A program made the translations under genes and the position numbers. From NCBI GenBank assembly GCA_015680685.1, contig MNCI01007565.1, positions 394,356-458,355 on the forward strand: a DNA stretch of 64,000 bases. The letters run 5' to 3'. A model generated the notes under the pieces. The model searched no databases. It was given only the letters and a program-made list of their open reading frames with translations, and was not told the origin of the DNA. This document shows positions 45,053 to 55,849 of the stretch, in pieces (the stretch's first letter is position 1; every line of letters begins with the position of its first letter). This DNA comes from Gnetum montanum (Eukaryota; Streptophyta; Gnetopsida; Gnetales; Gnetaceae).

Positions 45053-45600
45053 CTACAAGATCACAAGCCATTGAATGATACGAGGGCTCACTGTCGACTT
45101 GTTCATGAAGAAGTAGATGGCACTATGGTTTGTGTGCACAAACACCTTATAGTCAAGCACATAGTGTCTAAAATTCTCATGAGCAAACACCATAGCCATC
45201 AGTTCTTTTTTAATTGTAGTGTAATTTAACTGTGCACCCACAATGCTTTGGATCATGCAATGGATGTAATATGGACATTTTTTATCATCTAGTTGCATAA
45301 GAATCACTTCCAAATCATAATTAGATGCATCTGTCATTATGTGAAATGGTCTAGACTAGTCTGGTGCCTATAGAATTGGAGTTTCTATGAGTTTTTCCTT
45401 CAATTTTTGGAATGCATGTTCACATTTCTTAGTCCAAATGAATAGGGCATCTTTCTTCATAAGCTCGACCAATGGCCTTGTACATGTCGTGAGAGATGAG
45501 ATTGACACTAGAATCAGAATCAATAAGAGCTATGCATTGCTCATGTTCAGTATCTGCAAGTAAATGAGAGGACTTCATAGGTCAAATATTTTCATGAAAA
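45053..45600 (-). pseudogene. E2 protease fused to RNase H by loss of RT
   Basis: A protease loop (ALIDSDSSVNLISHDMYKAI) at about 45535-45476 is followed, within a few bases and in another frame, by PLVELMKKDALFIWTKKCEH. In E3 and E4 that is the end of the RT connection. RNase H continues with FHIMTDASNYDLEVILMQLD, IVGAQLNYTTIKKELMAMVF and VHTNHSAIYFF to 45053. RT itself is thus missing through an internal deletion of roughly 1.5 kb. Confidence 0.8.
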
Positions 45601-46489
45601 GATTACTAGCCTTGCTCCAATCAAAAATAGCATGAGTTAGCATCATAGTGCGGATCCATGGTAGCGTTTGGTTTGAAAGACACTCAAAGGTATTTGATGT
45701 AGAAGATGAGGATGTTAAAGATGCAAGGTGACCAGCCTCATTAGGTTGTGAGGGTTTAGGAGGATATTTGGATTGAAAAAAGGATCATTTCCTAGATTGA
45801 TTGTCCATACTAGTTGGCAAAAAAATAAAATAAAATTGGTTGTGAGTGTACACACCTCGTAGCATTTCATTTATATAGTTGTGGAGGAACTTCCTTCTAC
45901 ATGGACAAAGTAGGAGGTAACTAGGTAGATGGTGGAGGGATGTGTGTAGACAGATGCAAAGGGTGGTATGGATATGGGTTCTCCCCTCAAGTAGATGATG
46001 AAAGTGTTTGATGATACTCTAGAAGGTAATAGTGATGCCAAAATGAGGCATGGCTTGCAAAACTTCTTAGAGAGATGGGTTGTTGAACATAGTACTTGTA
46101 TACATCTGATTGCCTGTAAGTATACTATTTCCTTGGTGATGGCATCCCCCATGATTGTGGTTGTTGCCACTATTGGTATTGTTCATATAGTTGTGGTGGA
46201 GCTCCACTTAGGTAATAAGTTTGTTGTTGTTGGTGGAACTACTTTGGATTGCCTTGAGGATAAGGAAATCATCTAGGTGTTTGCCTCTTTGCTAGTTGCA
46301 GATTTAATGCATACATCCCAAACTCTTGTAAGTGTGACACCATGGGGCAACACCTCCTTGGATGTTCGTATTGACAGATGTGTTCGTATTGATAGATGTT
46401 ACAACTAGTATCATCTTCAAATTTTGTCTCCACAAGTTCTTCTAATGCAGCAGCTTTGCCCTTACCTCTCTGGTCTTCAATTGATAGTT
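45601..46489 (-). pseudogene. E2 gag, C-terminal part
   Basis: At about 46470-46270 it parallels E3 gag: GKAAALEELVETKFEDDTSC and HPRRCCPMVSHLQEFGMYAL, where E3 has HPKGCCPVISHLQESDVYAL. The Gly/His/Asn-rich segment is at about 46170-46100. The upstream part of gag is missing: at 46490 the sequence passes into the left arm of the large inverted repeat. Confidence 0.75.
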
Positions 46490-48249
46490 TTTTTAGTTGA
46501 AAATAGTAGAATATAAGTACCCTCTTTGTTACTGTAGAAAGGTAACATGATGACCTTTCTAGGCTTGTAAGATGATGGGAAATTTCACATCGTTGATGAC
46601 CTGAAAAAGAAAGCACCTTATTTGATTATGCATCTTGAAGTGCCATTATCATAAATCTATTTTGAAAAATCTTTCCTTGCATCTTATGAAAATTTTGAAT
46701 GATAAAGAGATAGATATTATGTTGGAATGTTTTGTAATTATCAAGAGGAATCAAACCTAAGATCTAGCAAAATCTGAATTTTGAAATATCAAAAAAATTT
46801 TATTTAGGAATTGAACCTGCAAAATGTGAATATACATATTTTATTAATTTTTTTATAATGATCATGAAGAGAATTGAACTCATGACTCATTGCTGAAAAA
46901 AAAAGAGAAAAAACTTTAAAAGAAAGAAAAGAATACAAATAGTCCCTAGGAATTCAATTAAAAGAAACCATCCATTATCCCTTATTCCACCTACAAATAG
47001 GGAGAGGAGGAGAGGAAAAAAAACACACAAGGCAAAAGTACGTGAGCAAGACAAAAAACAAGATTCAACAATAGGGAGTGTGGCTGGGAAGAGAGAGAAG
47101 ACTGTGGCTAGTATAGGAGATAACAAGGAGAAAGAAAACAAGTGCTGCATAGCAATCCAATATTCTAGTAATTCCTCCTAGTAAGCAATATATCTAATCA
47201 ACGAGGTAAAAAGATCCATCTCTATGATGTTTGATAATGGCCAACAAGGGCTGATTTTCTCAAAATTCTCTCTTCTTGCTTGCCTAACCACCTTCACAAT
47301 GCTTGTATGAAATTATCAAAATTGTTGTTGTAAGCTTAAATTGTCACAACCTTTATTATTATTATTTTTTGGATCTCTCCACCCATCCTCTACACTCTCA
47401 CACCTAAATGACTTGGATGAGAGTTATTTTTGTAAGGATTCAGAAACACCCATAATGATTTGGGGCTTTTTTGGCAAAAGATAACCAACAGGGGCCAAGG
47501 ATCCCTAATATGAGGATTTGTACCATCGATAGAAAGTGAGAGGATCCTTGGGCTTATGGATAATTGTGAATGTTTTAAGATTGTTGAATTTCTAGATTTT
47601 GGTTGGAATTTGGTTTATAAACCCTCCCCCTTTGAATGCATAAATCTTGGATTTGAATCCTCAATTATACTTTTTTTCCTATACATTCTCACGTCTAATT
47701 TCAATATCCTTCTATAAGTTGATGGAGTGGGGGAAAACATAGGATGCTAATTTATAGTTGAGATTTATTTATTCTATACTATTGAAGGTAGGAATTTCCT
47801 AATTAAATGATTAATGGTAAAATGGTTACAAGAGTTAAATTTAGATGATCATGTTTTTTGTGTTGTTGGAAATTATAAAATATAATTATGTGATTGAACA
47901 AATTTGATATTATTAATTTATCTGCTTTTTTGGTCATTTCTTTGGTTTACAAATGTGTAAATGATCCTAATTAGATATATCTTTTAGGTTGAATAAAAAA
48001 AGTTTGATGATTTTGCTATAACTATTTCTTTATAAAATTATCTCTTAATTCTTAACGTTAATATTGATTAACCTATTTTAGAGCTAGATCTAGGCGTTGT
48101 TGATTTCATTTTAATTTTACAGGTTAATGTTAGTTTGATTGTTGTAGAAAGAAAACCACTTAGGCATTTTTCTTCTTTCAACTAACTTTCTTTCTGGGGG
48201 AGGGGGGCTTCAGGTGCTAGCTCTTGCTTCCTATGAATGGGTATTACAA
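46490..48249 (+). repeat. Left arm of 3.7-kb inverted repeat
   Basis: The arm starts TTTTTAGTTGAAAATAGTAG and ends ATGAATGGGTATTACAA. It aligns along its whole length with the reverse complement of 48337-50171, including the outer GGGTACTTATA(T/C)TCTACTATTTT, the middle CATTTAGGTGTGAGAG and the inner GGGTATTACAA. Identity by eye is high (about nine in ten). No transposase, LTR or target duplication was recognised, and small open frames in both arms show no function. It may be a foldback or long-terminal-inverted-repeat DNA element. Confidence 0.85.
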
Positions 48250-48336
48250 AAATGACATGGTTATTTGTGAAAGAAAAGATTTCTTTGAATTACCATTCAT
48301 TTCCTATATTTTATTATTCTAAAACATATACAAGTA
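48250..48336. other. Central spacer of the inverted repeat
   Basis: 87 bp of AT-rich unique sequence between the arms; it would be the loop of a hairpin. Too short for a gene. Confidence 0.85.
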
Positions 48337-49702
48337 TTGTAATACCCATTCATAGGGAGCAAGAGCTAACGACCAAAGGCCCCCAAAAAGAAAGCTAGTT
48401 GAAAGAAGAAAATGCTCAAGTGGCTTTTTTTCTCTTACAATAAAATAAAAATTAATCTATAAAATTAAAATGAAATCAATAGTGCCTAAATCTAGCTCTA
48501 AAATAGGTCAATAAATATTAATTTAAGAATTAAGATATAATTTTAAAAAGAAATAGACATAGTAAAATATCTGTGCAAGATTCATTAAATTAAAAAAAAT
48601 CAAACTTTTTATTATTCAATCTAAAAAGAAATATTTAATCAGGATCATTTTCACATTTAAAAACCAAAGAAATTATCACAAAAGAAAATAAATTAATAAT
48701 ATCATATATGTTCAATCACCTAATAATATTTTATAATTTCTAGCCACACACAAAAATAAGATCTAAATTTAACTCTTGTAACCATTTTACTAGTAATCAT
48801 TTAATCAGGAAATTCATATGTTCAATAGTAGAGAATAGATAGATCATAACCATAAATTAACATCCTAGGTTTTCCTCCACTCCATCAACTTATAGAAAGA
48901 TATTAAAATTATACTTGAGAAGGTATAGGAAAAGAAAGTATAATTCAAGATTTAGATCCAAGATTTATGCATTCAAAGGGGAATGGTTCATCAACCAAAT
49001 TCCAACCAAAATATAAGAATTCAACAATTTTAAAACATTCACAATTATCGATAGGCCCAAGGATACTCTCACTTTCTTCCGGTGGTACCAATCCTCATAG
49101 CAGGAATCCATAGCCCCTATTAGTAATCCTTTGGCAAAAATGCCCAAAATCGTTATGGGTGTTTTTGAATCATTATAGAAACAACTATAATCTAAGTCAT
49201 TTAGGTGTGAGAGTGCAGAGAATGGGAAAAGAGATCCAAAGAAGGATAATAAAAGATTCCAAAAAAATCTAAGCTTACAACAACAATCTTGATATTTTCA
49301 TGCAAGCATTATGAAGGTGGTTAGACAAGCAAGAAGAGAAACGTTTGAGAAAATCATCCCTTGGTAGCCATTATCAAACATAACAAAGATGTATCATTTT
49401 ACCCCCTTTCTTGGATATCTTGCTTACTAGGAGGAATTATCAAAATATTGGATTGTTATGCCACCCTTGATTTCTTTCTTCTTACTATCTCTTGTAGCAG
49501 CCACAATCTTTTCTCCCTTCTCAACCACACTCCTTCTTGTTGTATCCCTCGTTTTTTGTGTTCTACATAGCTACTTTTACCTTATGTGTCCTATTTTTTC
49601 CTCTTCTCCTCTTCCTATTTGTAGGTGGATTAAGGGATAATGAATGGTTTCTTGTAACTGACTTCTTGGGAACTGTTCATATTCTTTTCTTTCTTTTTAA
49701 AG

Positions 49703-49765
<63 letters not shown>

Positions 49766-50171
49766 CAGCAATGGGTCATAAGTTCAATTCTCTTCATAAT
49801 CACTATAAAAAAAATCAATAAAATATGTATATTCAAAAGTTGTAGGTTCAATTCCTAAATCAACAATTTTTGATATTTCAAAATTCAGATTTTGCTAGAT
49901 CTCAGGTTCAATTCCTCTTGAAAATTACAAAACATTCTAGCATAATATCTATCTATTTATCATTCAAAATTATCATAAGATGCAAGGAAAAAGTTTTCAA
50001 ATGGATTCATGATAAGGTCAGTTTAAGATACATAATCGAATAAGGCACCTTCTTTTTCAGGTCATCAGTGATGTGAATTTTCCCATCGTCTTACGAGCCT
50101 TGAAAGGTCATCATGTGACCTTTCTATAGCAATGGATAGGGTACTTATACTCTACTATTTTAAACTAAAAA
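48337..50171 (-). repeat. Right arm of 3.7-kb inverted repeat
   Basis: Reverse complement of the left arm, ending ACTATTTTAAACTAAAAA. It is longer by about 75 bp, most of it a (CT)28 tract at 49707-49762 that the left arm lacks (purine-rich, non-repetitive there). It contains three GTTCAATTC-type words near 49789, 49848 and 49904, mirrored in the left arm. Confidence 0.85.
49707..49762. repeat. (CT)28 microsatellite
   Basis: A pure CT dinucleotide tract in the right arm only. Confidence 0.97.
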
Positions 50172-50873
50172 GAGCAATGCATCATAGTTAGATAAAATAA
50201 AATAAAATATAAAGCTACAGTATTTGCACACAGTATCCCTAAGTCATGGGTCAAGTTCCTCCAACTTGATTCATAGGACAAGTTCCTCAATATGAGCATT
50301 CTTTTACATCTCAACATACCTGTTTTAGCTCTTGAGGCACACCTTAGAGCATTGTCCTCTATTTTTCTTTTATTTCTCAACATCTCTATTGAAATAGAAT
50401 AGAAAATATCTTTTTCCCATATATTATTTATTATTATTATTTTAAAACATTCCCAACATGTATATTAAATCATATTTCTTATGCATAAAGCATTTAAACA
50501 TTTAATCATAATACATATAAAAATTTAGTCAACAAATTTATTACTATTATAATTAGCCATTTTCACCATAGTCCAAACAAAGCACACACACAACTTGTTA
50601 ACAAAACATGCATACAGAGACACCAAAAGACTATTATAATTGTTAATGCAAAAAATCAAGGAGAAGTGGTTCGTTACAAGTATGCTAAAATGTTTTAAAG
50701 CTACTAAGCATATGTGCAACTCTACTTTCATTCCACATGACAAGTTGTTATCTTTCTAATGATGTAAGTCAAATAACTAACAAGATATCATCATACATAA
50801 GAATGTTCACTTACTAAATCATTTAAAAAATATATAATTACTTAAACAATGGAATATGAAGGTAAGTAGTTTG
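50172..50873. other. Unassigned sequence left of E3
   Basis: AT-rich. Small minus frames (50383-50165, 50743-50525) carry no motif. If RHL1 was interrupted by E3, this is downstream intron sequence of that gene, but nothing in it proves so. Confidence 0.4.
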
Positions 50874-50878
50874 TTATT
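50874..50878. repeat. E3 target-site duplication (left copy)
   Basis: TTATT immediately before TGATGAG; the same TTATT follows the other LTR at 59503-59507. A 5-bp duplication is standard for gypsy integration and shows that the two LTRs come from one insertion. Confidence 0.85.
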
Positions 50879-51628
50879 TGATGAGTAGCAAGGTAGCCCT
50901 ATGCTCAACCATACGAATACGAGTGTTTCATGCACAATCCAATTGAATTCCAAGGGCTAAGTGCTTATGCACCCTTATGGAACAAGGACGGGTTGGTTGA
51001 TCNNNNNNNNNNNNNNNNNNNNNNNNNNNNNNNNNNNNNNNNNNNNNNNNNNNNNNNNNNNNNNNNNNNNNNNNNNNNNNNNNNNNNNNNNNNNNNNNNN
51101 NNNNNNNNNNNNNNNNNNNNNNNNNNNNNNNNNNNNNNNNNNNNNNNNNNNNNNNNNNNNNNNNNNNNNNNNNNNNNNNNNNNNTAAGAAAATAAATTTC
51201 AAGTGCTGCAAGGATGAATCAAAGAGCTCTTCTTTATTGCCGTATGCAAGGTGTGCTTAGGTACACAATGCTCGAATAAATATTCATCCACACTTAGACC
51301 TCCTACTGTGGGCACTTGGAAAATACTCTAACTTTCAAACAGACTACAAAAGTTTCGTTACTTGACTGTTAAAACACTTTCTTCCAAATTATGTGCCTGG
51401 CCATTATATTTATAGGCTTGGGAGAAACTACTCTAATAATTAGAATAATTGTTAAAGTAACTGCTAGAGTAACCACTCTAATAATTAGAATAACTACTAG
51501 AGTAACCACTCTAAGAATTAGAGTAATTGCTAGAGTAACCGTTAGAGTAACCACTCTAATAATTAAAGTAACTACTAGAGCAACTATTTTAATAATTAGA
51601 ATAACTGCTAGAGTAACCGCTCTCATCA
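50879..51628 (-). repeat. LTR C (3' LTR of E3)
   Basis: Family ends TGATGAGTAG and CTCTCATCA. It includes the family blocks CTCAACCATACGAATACGAG and TTCTTTATTGCCGTATGCAAG, a minus-strand TATAAATA at 51414-51407, and a U3 array of TAATAATTAGAGTAAC type up to the end. 182 bases are an assembly gap (51003-51184). A weak polypurine tract (minus TCATGGAGGTA) abuts it at 51629-51639. Confidence 0.9.
51421..51625. repeat. LTR C U3 array, CTCTAATAATTAGAG type
   Basis: Repeats of CTCTAATAATTAGAG alternating with TAACTGCTAGAGTAACC. The 15-mer is a perfect palindrome around its central A. It is open on both strands only because of the repeat period. Confidence 0.85.
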
Positions 51629-51639
51629 TACCTCCATGA

Positions 51640-52859
51640 CTGAATGAAAAATCATCTTTGAGTATAGAAGAAGAGAAACAAGTTCTCTACAAAATATATT
51701 AGGGGGATGTGGACTTATTTGACTTACATGCAGAGTGACATAGAGAAAATAGAAAAATACAGAAGTTCCCGAGCATACAATATTACAATTATTCACAAAA
51801 TTAGTGTTCATGACAATTAGGAAAGAACACCAACAGATTCAAAGGACATCCAACCCCTCTTGACAATAGAAGAATGAGGGAGAGGTAAAAGAGATCCAAC
51901 GGTCATGAACAAGCTCCCGTGAGTGATATGGTTGCATCCTCCTTGGTGACGATAGTCCTACTTCCAATTCACGCTTCCCACTACAATCACAACAAAACCA
52001 AGGATCACTATATATAATACATAAATAATGGCTGAATACCTTGTCTCGTCGGTGATTTTATCTAGCCAAGTTTTCATTTTGATAGATTGCTTTCTTGATA
52101 TTATTAGTGGAAAGACTGAAGAATGGGTTAAATAATAGAAGCGATATTGTGATAGAATGCCTGATATTATTAGTTAGAAAGAACCTTTAGGCATGGGTAA
52201 CATGTCTTTCCAATGCCATAACCAGCACTTGTAGCCCATATTGCTTTATTATGTCTAAGGGGTGTGCTTTGAATTCTCACCTTTTTCTCTTTTTTCTCTT
52301 TTTTTTATCTTTATGCTTGAGAACCACACCATGCAAAGACTTATTTTTATTCACTCAACTTTGTGATATTTGAAGAATGTCAGAATGGAGGAATACCCAA
52401 TAAAAAGCATCCAAGCACCCAAGAGAATGGCTAGCACCAATGCATCAAATCCCCTTGAAGTCACATCCTTTTCATCCTTTGAGTCTTTCCTTGGTTTGAT
52501 AAATACCTAGCCACAAATTCATTAACAAGTTTACTTAGAAAAAGGGGATTGTATAGTTCTAAGCCAAAGGAGACCATAGAGTTGTATGGATGAGTGAACA
52601 ACGTGGACTTATTACCTGTTTTACCAAAAGAACCATACCTTAATATCAACATCATAATTCAAAGGTAAAAACCAAACATTAGCAATCAATATGATATAAT
52701 TCAATCCACCATCATGAGCACTTATTAGATGATAAATAAAAGTAAGTCAAGCAAACAAAGAAACAGTAAAAACATGAATGATGGTGTAAAAAAAATAAGA
52801 AAAGTTGAAATAATGTGTAAAACAAAAATTCAAAAAGAATTGAGGGCCTAGAACAGTTA
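51640..52859 (-). other. E3 3' untranslated spacer
   Basis: Noncoding, with blocks shared with E2 and E6. The start of the E2 accessory ORF region is still recognisable near 51930-52000 (GTCCTACTTCC), but the ORF itself is absent. E3 therefore lacks about 3.5 kb that E2 has. Confidence 0.6.
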
Positions 52860-54060
52860 GCATAGGTGGCCATCTCCCCCATGACTAAGTTGGAAGGAGG
52901 AGATTTGAAATAGTGAGTAGGGTTGTCTATCAAGAGAGGTAGCATGTGTACTGGTTGTCCTAAGCTCCTAGAAAGGTTTTGTTAATTGCACGTTGACCAA
53001 AATTTTCTTATCTGGGCTCTCAAGTTTGTATATTGTCATGGCCCCTGAAGGAAAAGTTGCATAAATAATATAAGGTCCTTTCCACAGTGTTTGAAATTTA
53101 GTACGTTGTGGCACATATGTGGGATTCTAGTAGAGAACCTTATCTCCTGGCTGATATTTAACTTTTCTAATTATTAGGTCATGACATTGTTTATTAAAGG
53201 CCTTGTGTAATTCATTACATTATAGGACAGCTAATTGGTTTTCAACTAGCAAGTTAAGGGTTACTAACTGTTGTTTCTATTCTAGATCAAGGTAAAGGTT
53301 AAGGTCACATGTCGTGGATAGTGTACAGAGCTCAGTTTGAATGAGAAGCATTGGTAATTTACTGTATACTAACTCATAGGGAGAGTAGCCTACAGGGAGT
53401 TTCCATGTGGAGTGGTATGCCCAAAGAGCATCGTTCAGTTTAGTGCTCCAGTCTCACCTAAACTTGCTAATGGTTCTTGTAAATATCTTTATAATCTCCT
53501 TGTTGGTGACTTCTAGTTGACTGTTCTCTTGTGGGTGGTATGGTGTAGTCAATTTATGCTCAACCCCTAAGAGTTGCATTAATTTCTGAAAAGCTAAACC
53601 TGTGAAGTGTGTACCATTATCTGAAATAAGTGCACGTATCATACCAAACTTTTTTATGATTTATTATTGAATAAATTGTGTAGCTGTAGATGATGTATAA
53701 TCTTTAACAACAATTGCTTTGGCCCATTTTGTTAGGTAATCAACAACAACAATAATATAATATTTTCCATTGGACATTGGTGTAATCGGCCCAATAAAAT
53801 TAATTCCACAAATGCTGAAGCGTTCTAACAGTTGAATCCATTATTGTGAACCCTCCATTCTAGCAGTCATTCCCCCATCACATTGATAATGCTCACAAGA
53901 TTAAACAAAATGATGGGCATACCAAAATAATGTAGGCCAATAATATCTTGCAAGCAAGATCTTGATGGTCGTTCATCTCCCAGTGTAATAACCCCCACAA
54001 GAACCCTCATGAGCATCTTGGAGAACTTGCAGTTAATCTATATCAAGAACACACCATCGA
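52860..54060 (-). pseudogene. E3 integrase
   Basis: The zinc finger (HEGSCGGYY ... RYYWPTLFW ... SCEHYQC) is at about 54010-53870. The core has the first Asp in IIVVVDYLTKWAKA at about 53760-53715, the second in LISDNGTHFTG at about 53625-53593, and the Glu in HPQENSQLEVTNKE at about 53560-53520. The C-terminal domain (YVPQRTKFQTLWKGPYI, IYKLESPDKKILV) runs to about 52985. Frame changes and stops interrupt it, but all three catalytic residues survive. It lies after RNase H, in gypsy order. Confidence 0.85.
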
Positions 54061-54199
54061 ACTAAGCCATCGGGACACACTTTGTAAAGTTTTCCATTGA
54101 TCTTCATAAAGTACTTGGCTCAATGAAGAAACTGTTGTTTCTTCTTAAGGTTTAACTCTTATGGTGTTTGTTGGGTGAGGAGATAGGTAAGAATGCTAC

Positions 54200-54690
54200 T
54201 GTACTAGTTTGTCTCCATGGGTGATTGATTACTCACTACACTAGCAAAGAGGAATTCATCAAGGAAATGTTCAAAACTTGGATACTCATCCTCTTTGTTG
54301 TTCCATCGCAACCAAGATAAATGATTAGCAACTACATTCTCAGTGCCCTTACGATCGATCATCGTTAAATCAAACTCTTGTAAGATTACAAGCCATCCTA
54401 TGATACAAGGGCTTACCATTGGCTTATTCATGAGGAACTGAATTGCACTATGATTTGTATGTATATATACGTTATATCCCAATACATAGTGTCTAAACTT
54501 TTCTAGTGCAAAAACTACAACCATTAAATCTTTCTATGTGGTAGTGTAGTTAAGTTGTGCACCAGCGATACTTCTACTTACACAGTGGATGTAATAAGGA
54601 TGCTTCTATTCATCTAACTATGTAAGTACAGCTCCTAAAGCATAGTTGGACATGTTAGTCATGATATGGAATGGTTTGGACTAGTCAAGA
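54200..54690 (-). pseudogene. E3 RNase H
   Basis: FHIMTNMSNYALGAVL (Asn where the first catalytic Asp is expected), then SIAGAQLNYTTT, LMVVVFALEKFRHYVLGYNV and YIHTNHSAIQFLMNKPMVSP. It runs in frame to FDLTMIDRKGTENVVANHLS, the usual end of gypsy RNase H. One RNase H only, unlike E1. Confidence 0.8.
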
Positions 54691-55790
54691 GCTTGTAAAA
54701 TGGGTGTTTCTACTAGCTTTTGTTTCAGAGTTTGGAAAGCTAATTCGCATTCCCTGGTCCACTTGAAAGGTACGTCCTTTTTTGATAATTGTACCAATGG
54801 TTTGGAAACCTTTGAAAAGTTCTCAATAAATCTCCTATAGTAGCCAGTATGTCCAAGGAATGACCAAATATCTTTGACAGTTTCCGATTGATGGGTAATT
54901 CCTTAGATGAATTTGATTTTCTTGGGGTCTACCTCTCTCCCTGTGTGTGAGATTTTGTGCCCTAGTACTATGCCTTCTTGGACCATCAAATGGATTTTCT
55001 ACCAGTTGAGCCTCAAATTGGTTTTTACACATCTTTTTAACACTTGCTCCAACTAGTCCAAGGATTGATCAAAGTTTGCTTCATAAGTGGAGAAGTCGTC
55101 CATGAAGACCTCCACGCCATTCCCTATTTGCTGTTGGAATATGCTTAGAACTAGTTATTGAAATGTTGCAGGGGCATTGCACAAGCCAAATAAAGGCTGT
55201 TTGTATGCAAACATTCTCCAAGGACTGGTGAACATAGTCTTAGCTTGGTCTTTTAGGGCTATTTGTATTTGGTTATATCCATCCAGAAAACTATAATAGC
55301 GATGCCCTACGATGGTGTCTAAGACTTGGTCGACAAATGGAAATGGAAAGTGATCTTTGAATGTTGCCATATTTAGTAGCTTGAAATCTATGCACACCCT
55401 CCATTTGCCTCCCTTTTTAGGCATAATAACTAAGGGGCTAACCCATTCACTGTCAGCAATGGGGTATATGAACCCAGCCTTGAGAAGTTGTTCGATTTCT
55501 TCCTTAACTACTTGCTTCAACTTAGGGTTCAATTGCCTCTGTGGTTGTCTTCAAGGCTTCATAGAGGGGTTAGTGTAAATTCTATGTTGGCATATCCTAG
55601 GATCTATTCTAGTTAATTTGGGATATGACCAAGCATAGGCTTCCGACCATTTAATTATTACCTTCAGAAGTTCTTCTTTCTATTGAGGAGCAAGCTTAGC
55701 ATTGATAATTACTAGTTTTCCATTTTTAAGGAATGTGTATTCCATACCGGTGATAATGGTTTCAGCTCGAGGAGCTCCTACTTAAATTTC
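54691..55790 (-). pseudogene. E3 reverse transcriptase (Athila-like)
   Basis: QLLKAGFIYPIADSEWVSPL, PKKGGKWRVCIDFKLLNMAT, SFLDGYNQIQIALKDQAKTM and FGLCNAPATFQ lead to the catalytic FMDDF at 55106-55092 and to VLGHKISHTGREVDP, then FLGHTGYYRRFIENFSKVSK. FMDDFS with YYRRFIENFSK and the Asp-type primer site point to the Athila lineage. Stops appear after TFQ and in the thumb. The N-terminal stretch (SEAYAWSYPKLTRIDPRICQ) is preserved. Confidence 0.88.
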
Positions 55791-55849
55791 TATTTCCAAC
55801 TTCCCCCAGTTGATATTTTTCAAGGTTAAGACTTGGAAGTTAGCGGTGA

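Noticed and set aside
46887-47150. Hydrophobic frame in the left palindrome arm and its mirror at 49537-49821
   Set aside because: Its conservation is due to the inverted repeat; the right copy ends in a (CT)n-encoded SLSLSL run. No coding evidence.
50930-51260. Open frames over the assembly gap in LTR C
   Set aside because: They consist mostly of undetermined residues.
51369-51639. Open frames on both strands rich in Ile/Thr/Val/Arg in LTR C (and the same at 59264-59519 in LTR D)
   Set aside because: They are read-through of the TAATAATTAGAGTAAC array; the peptide repeats follow the DNA period.
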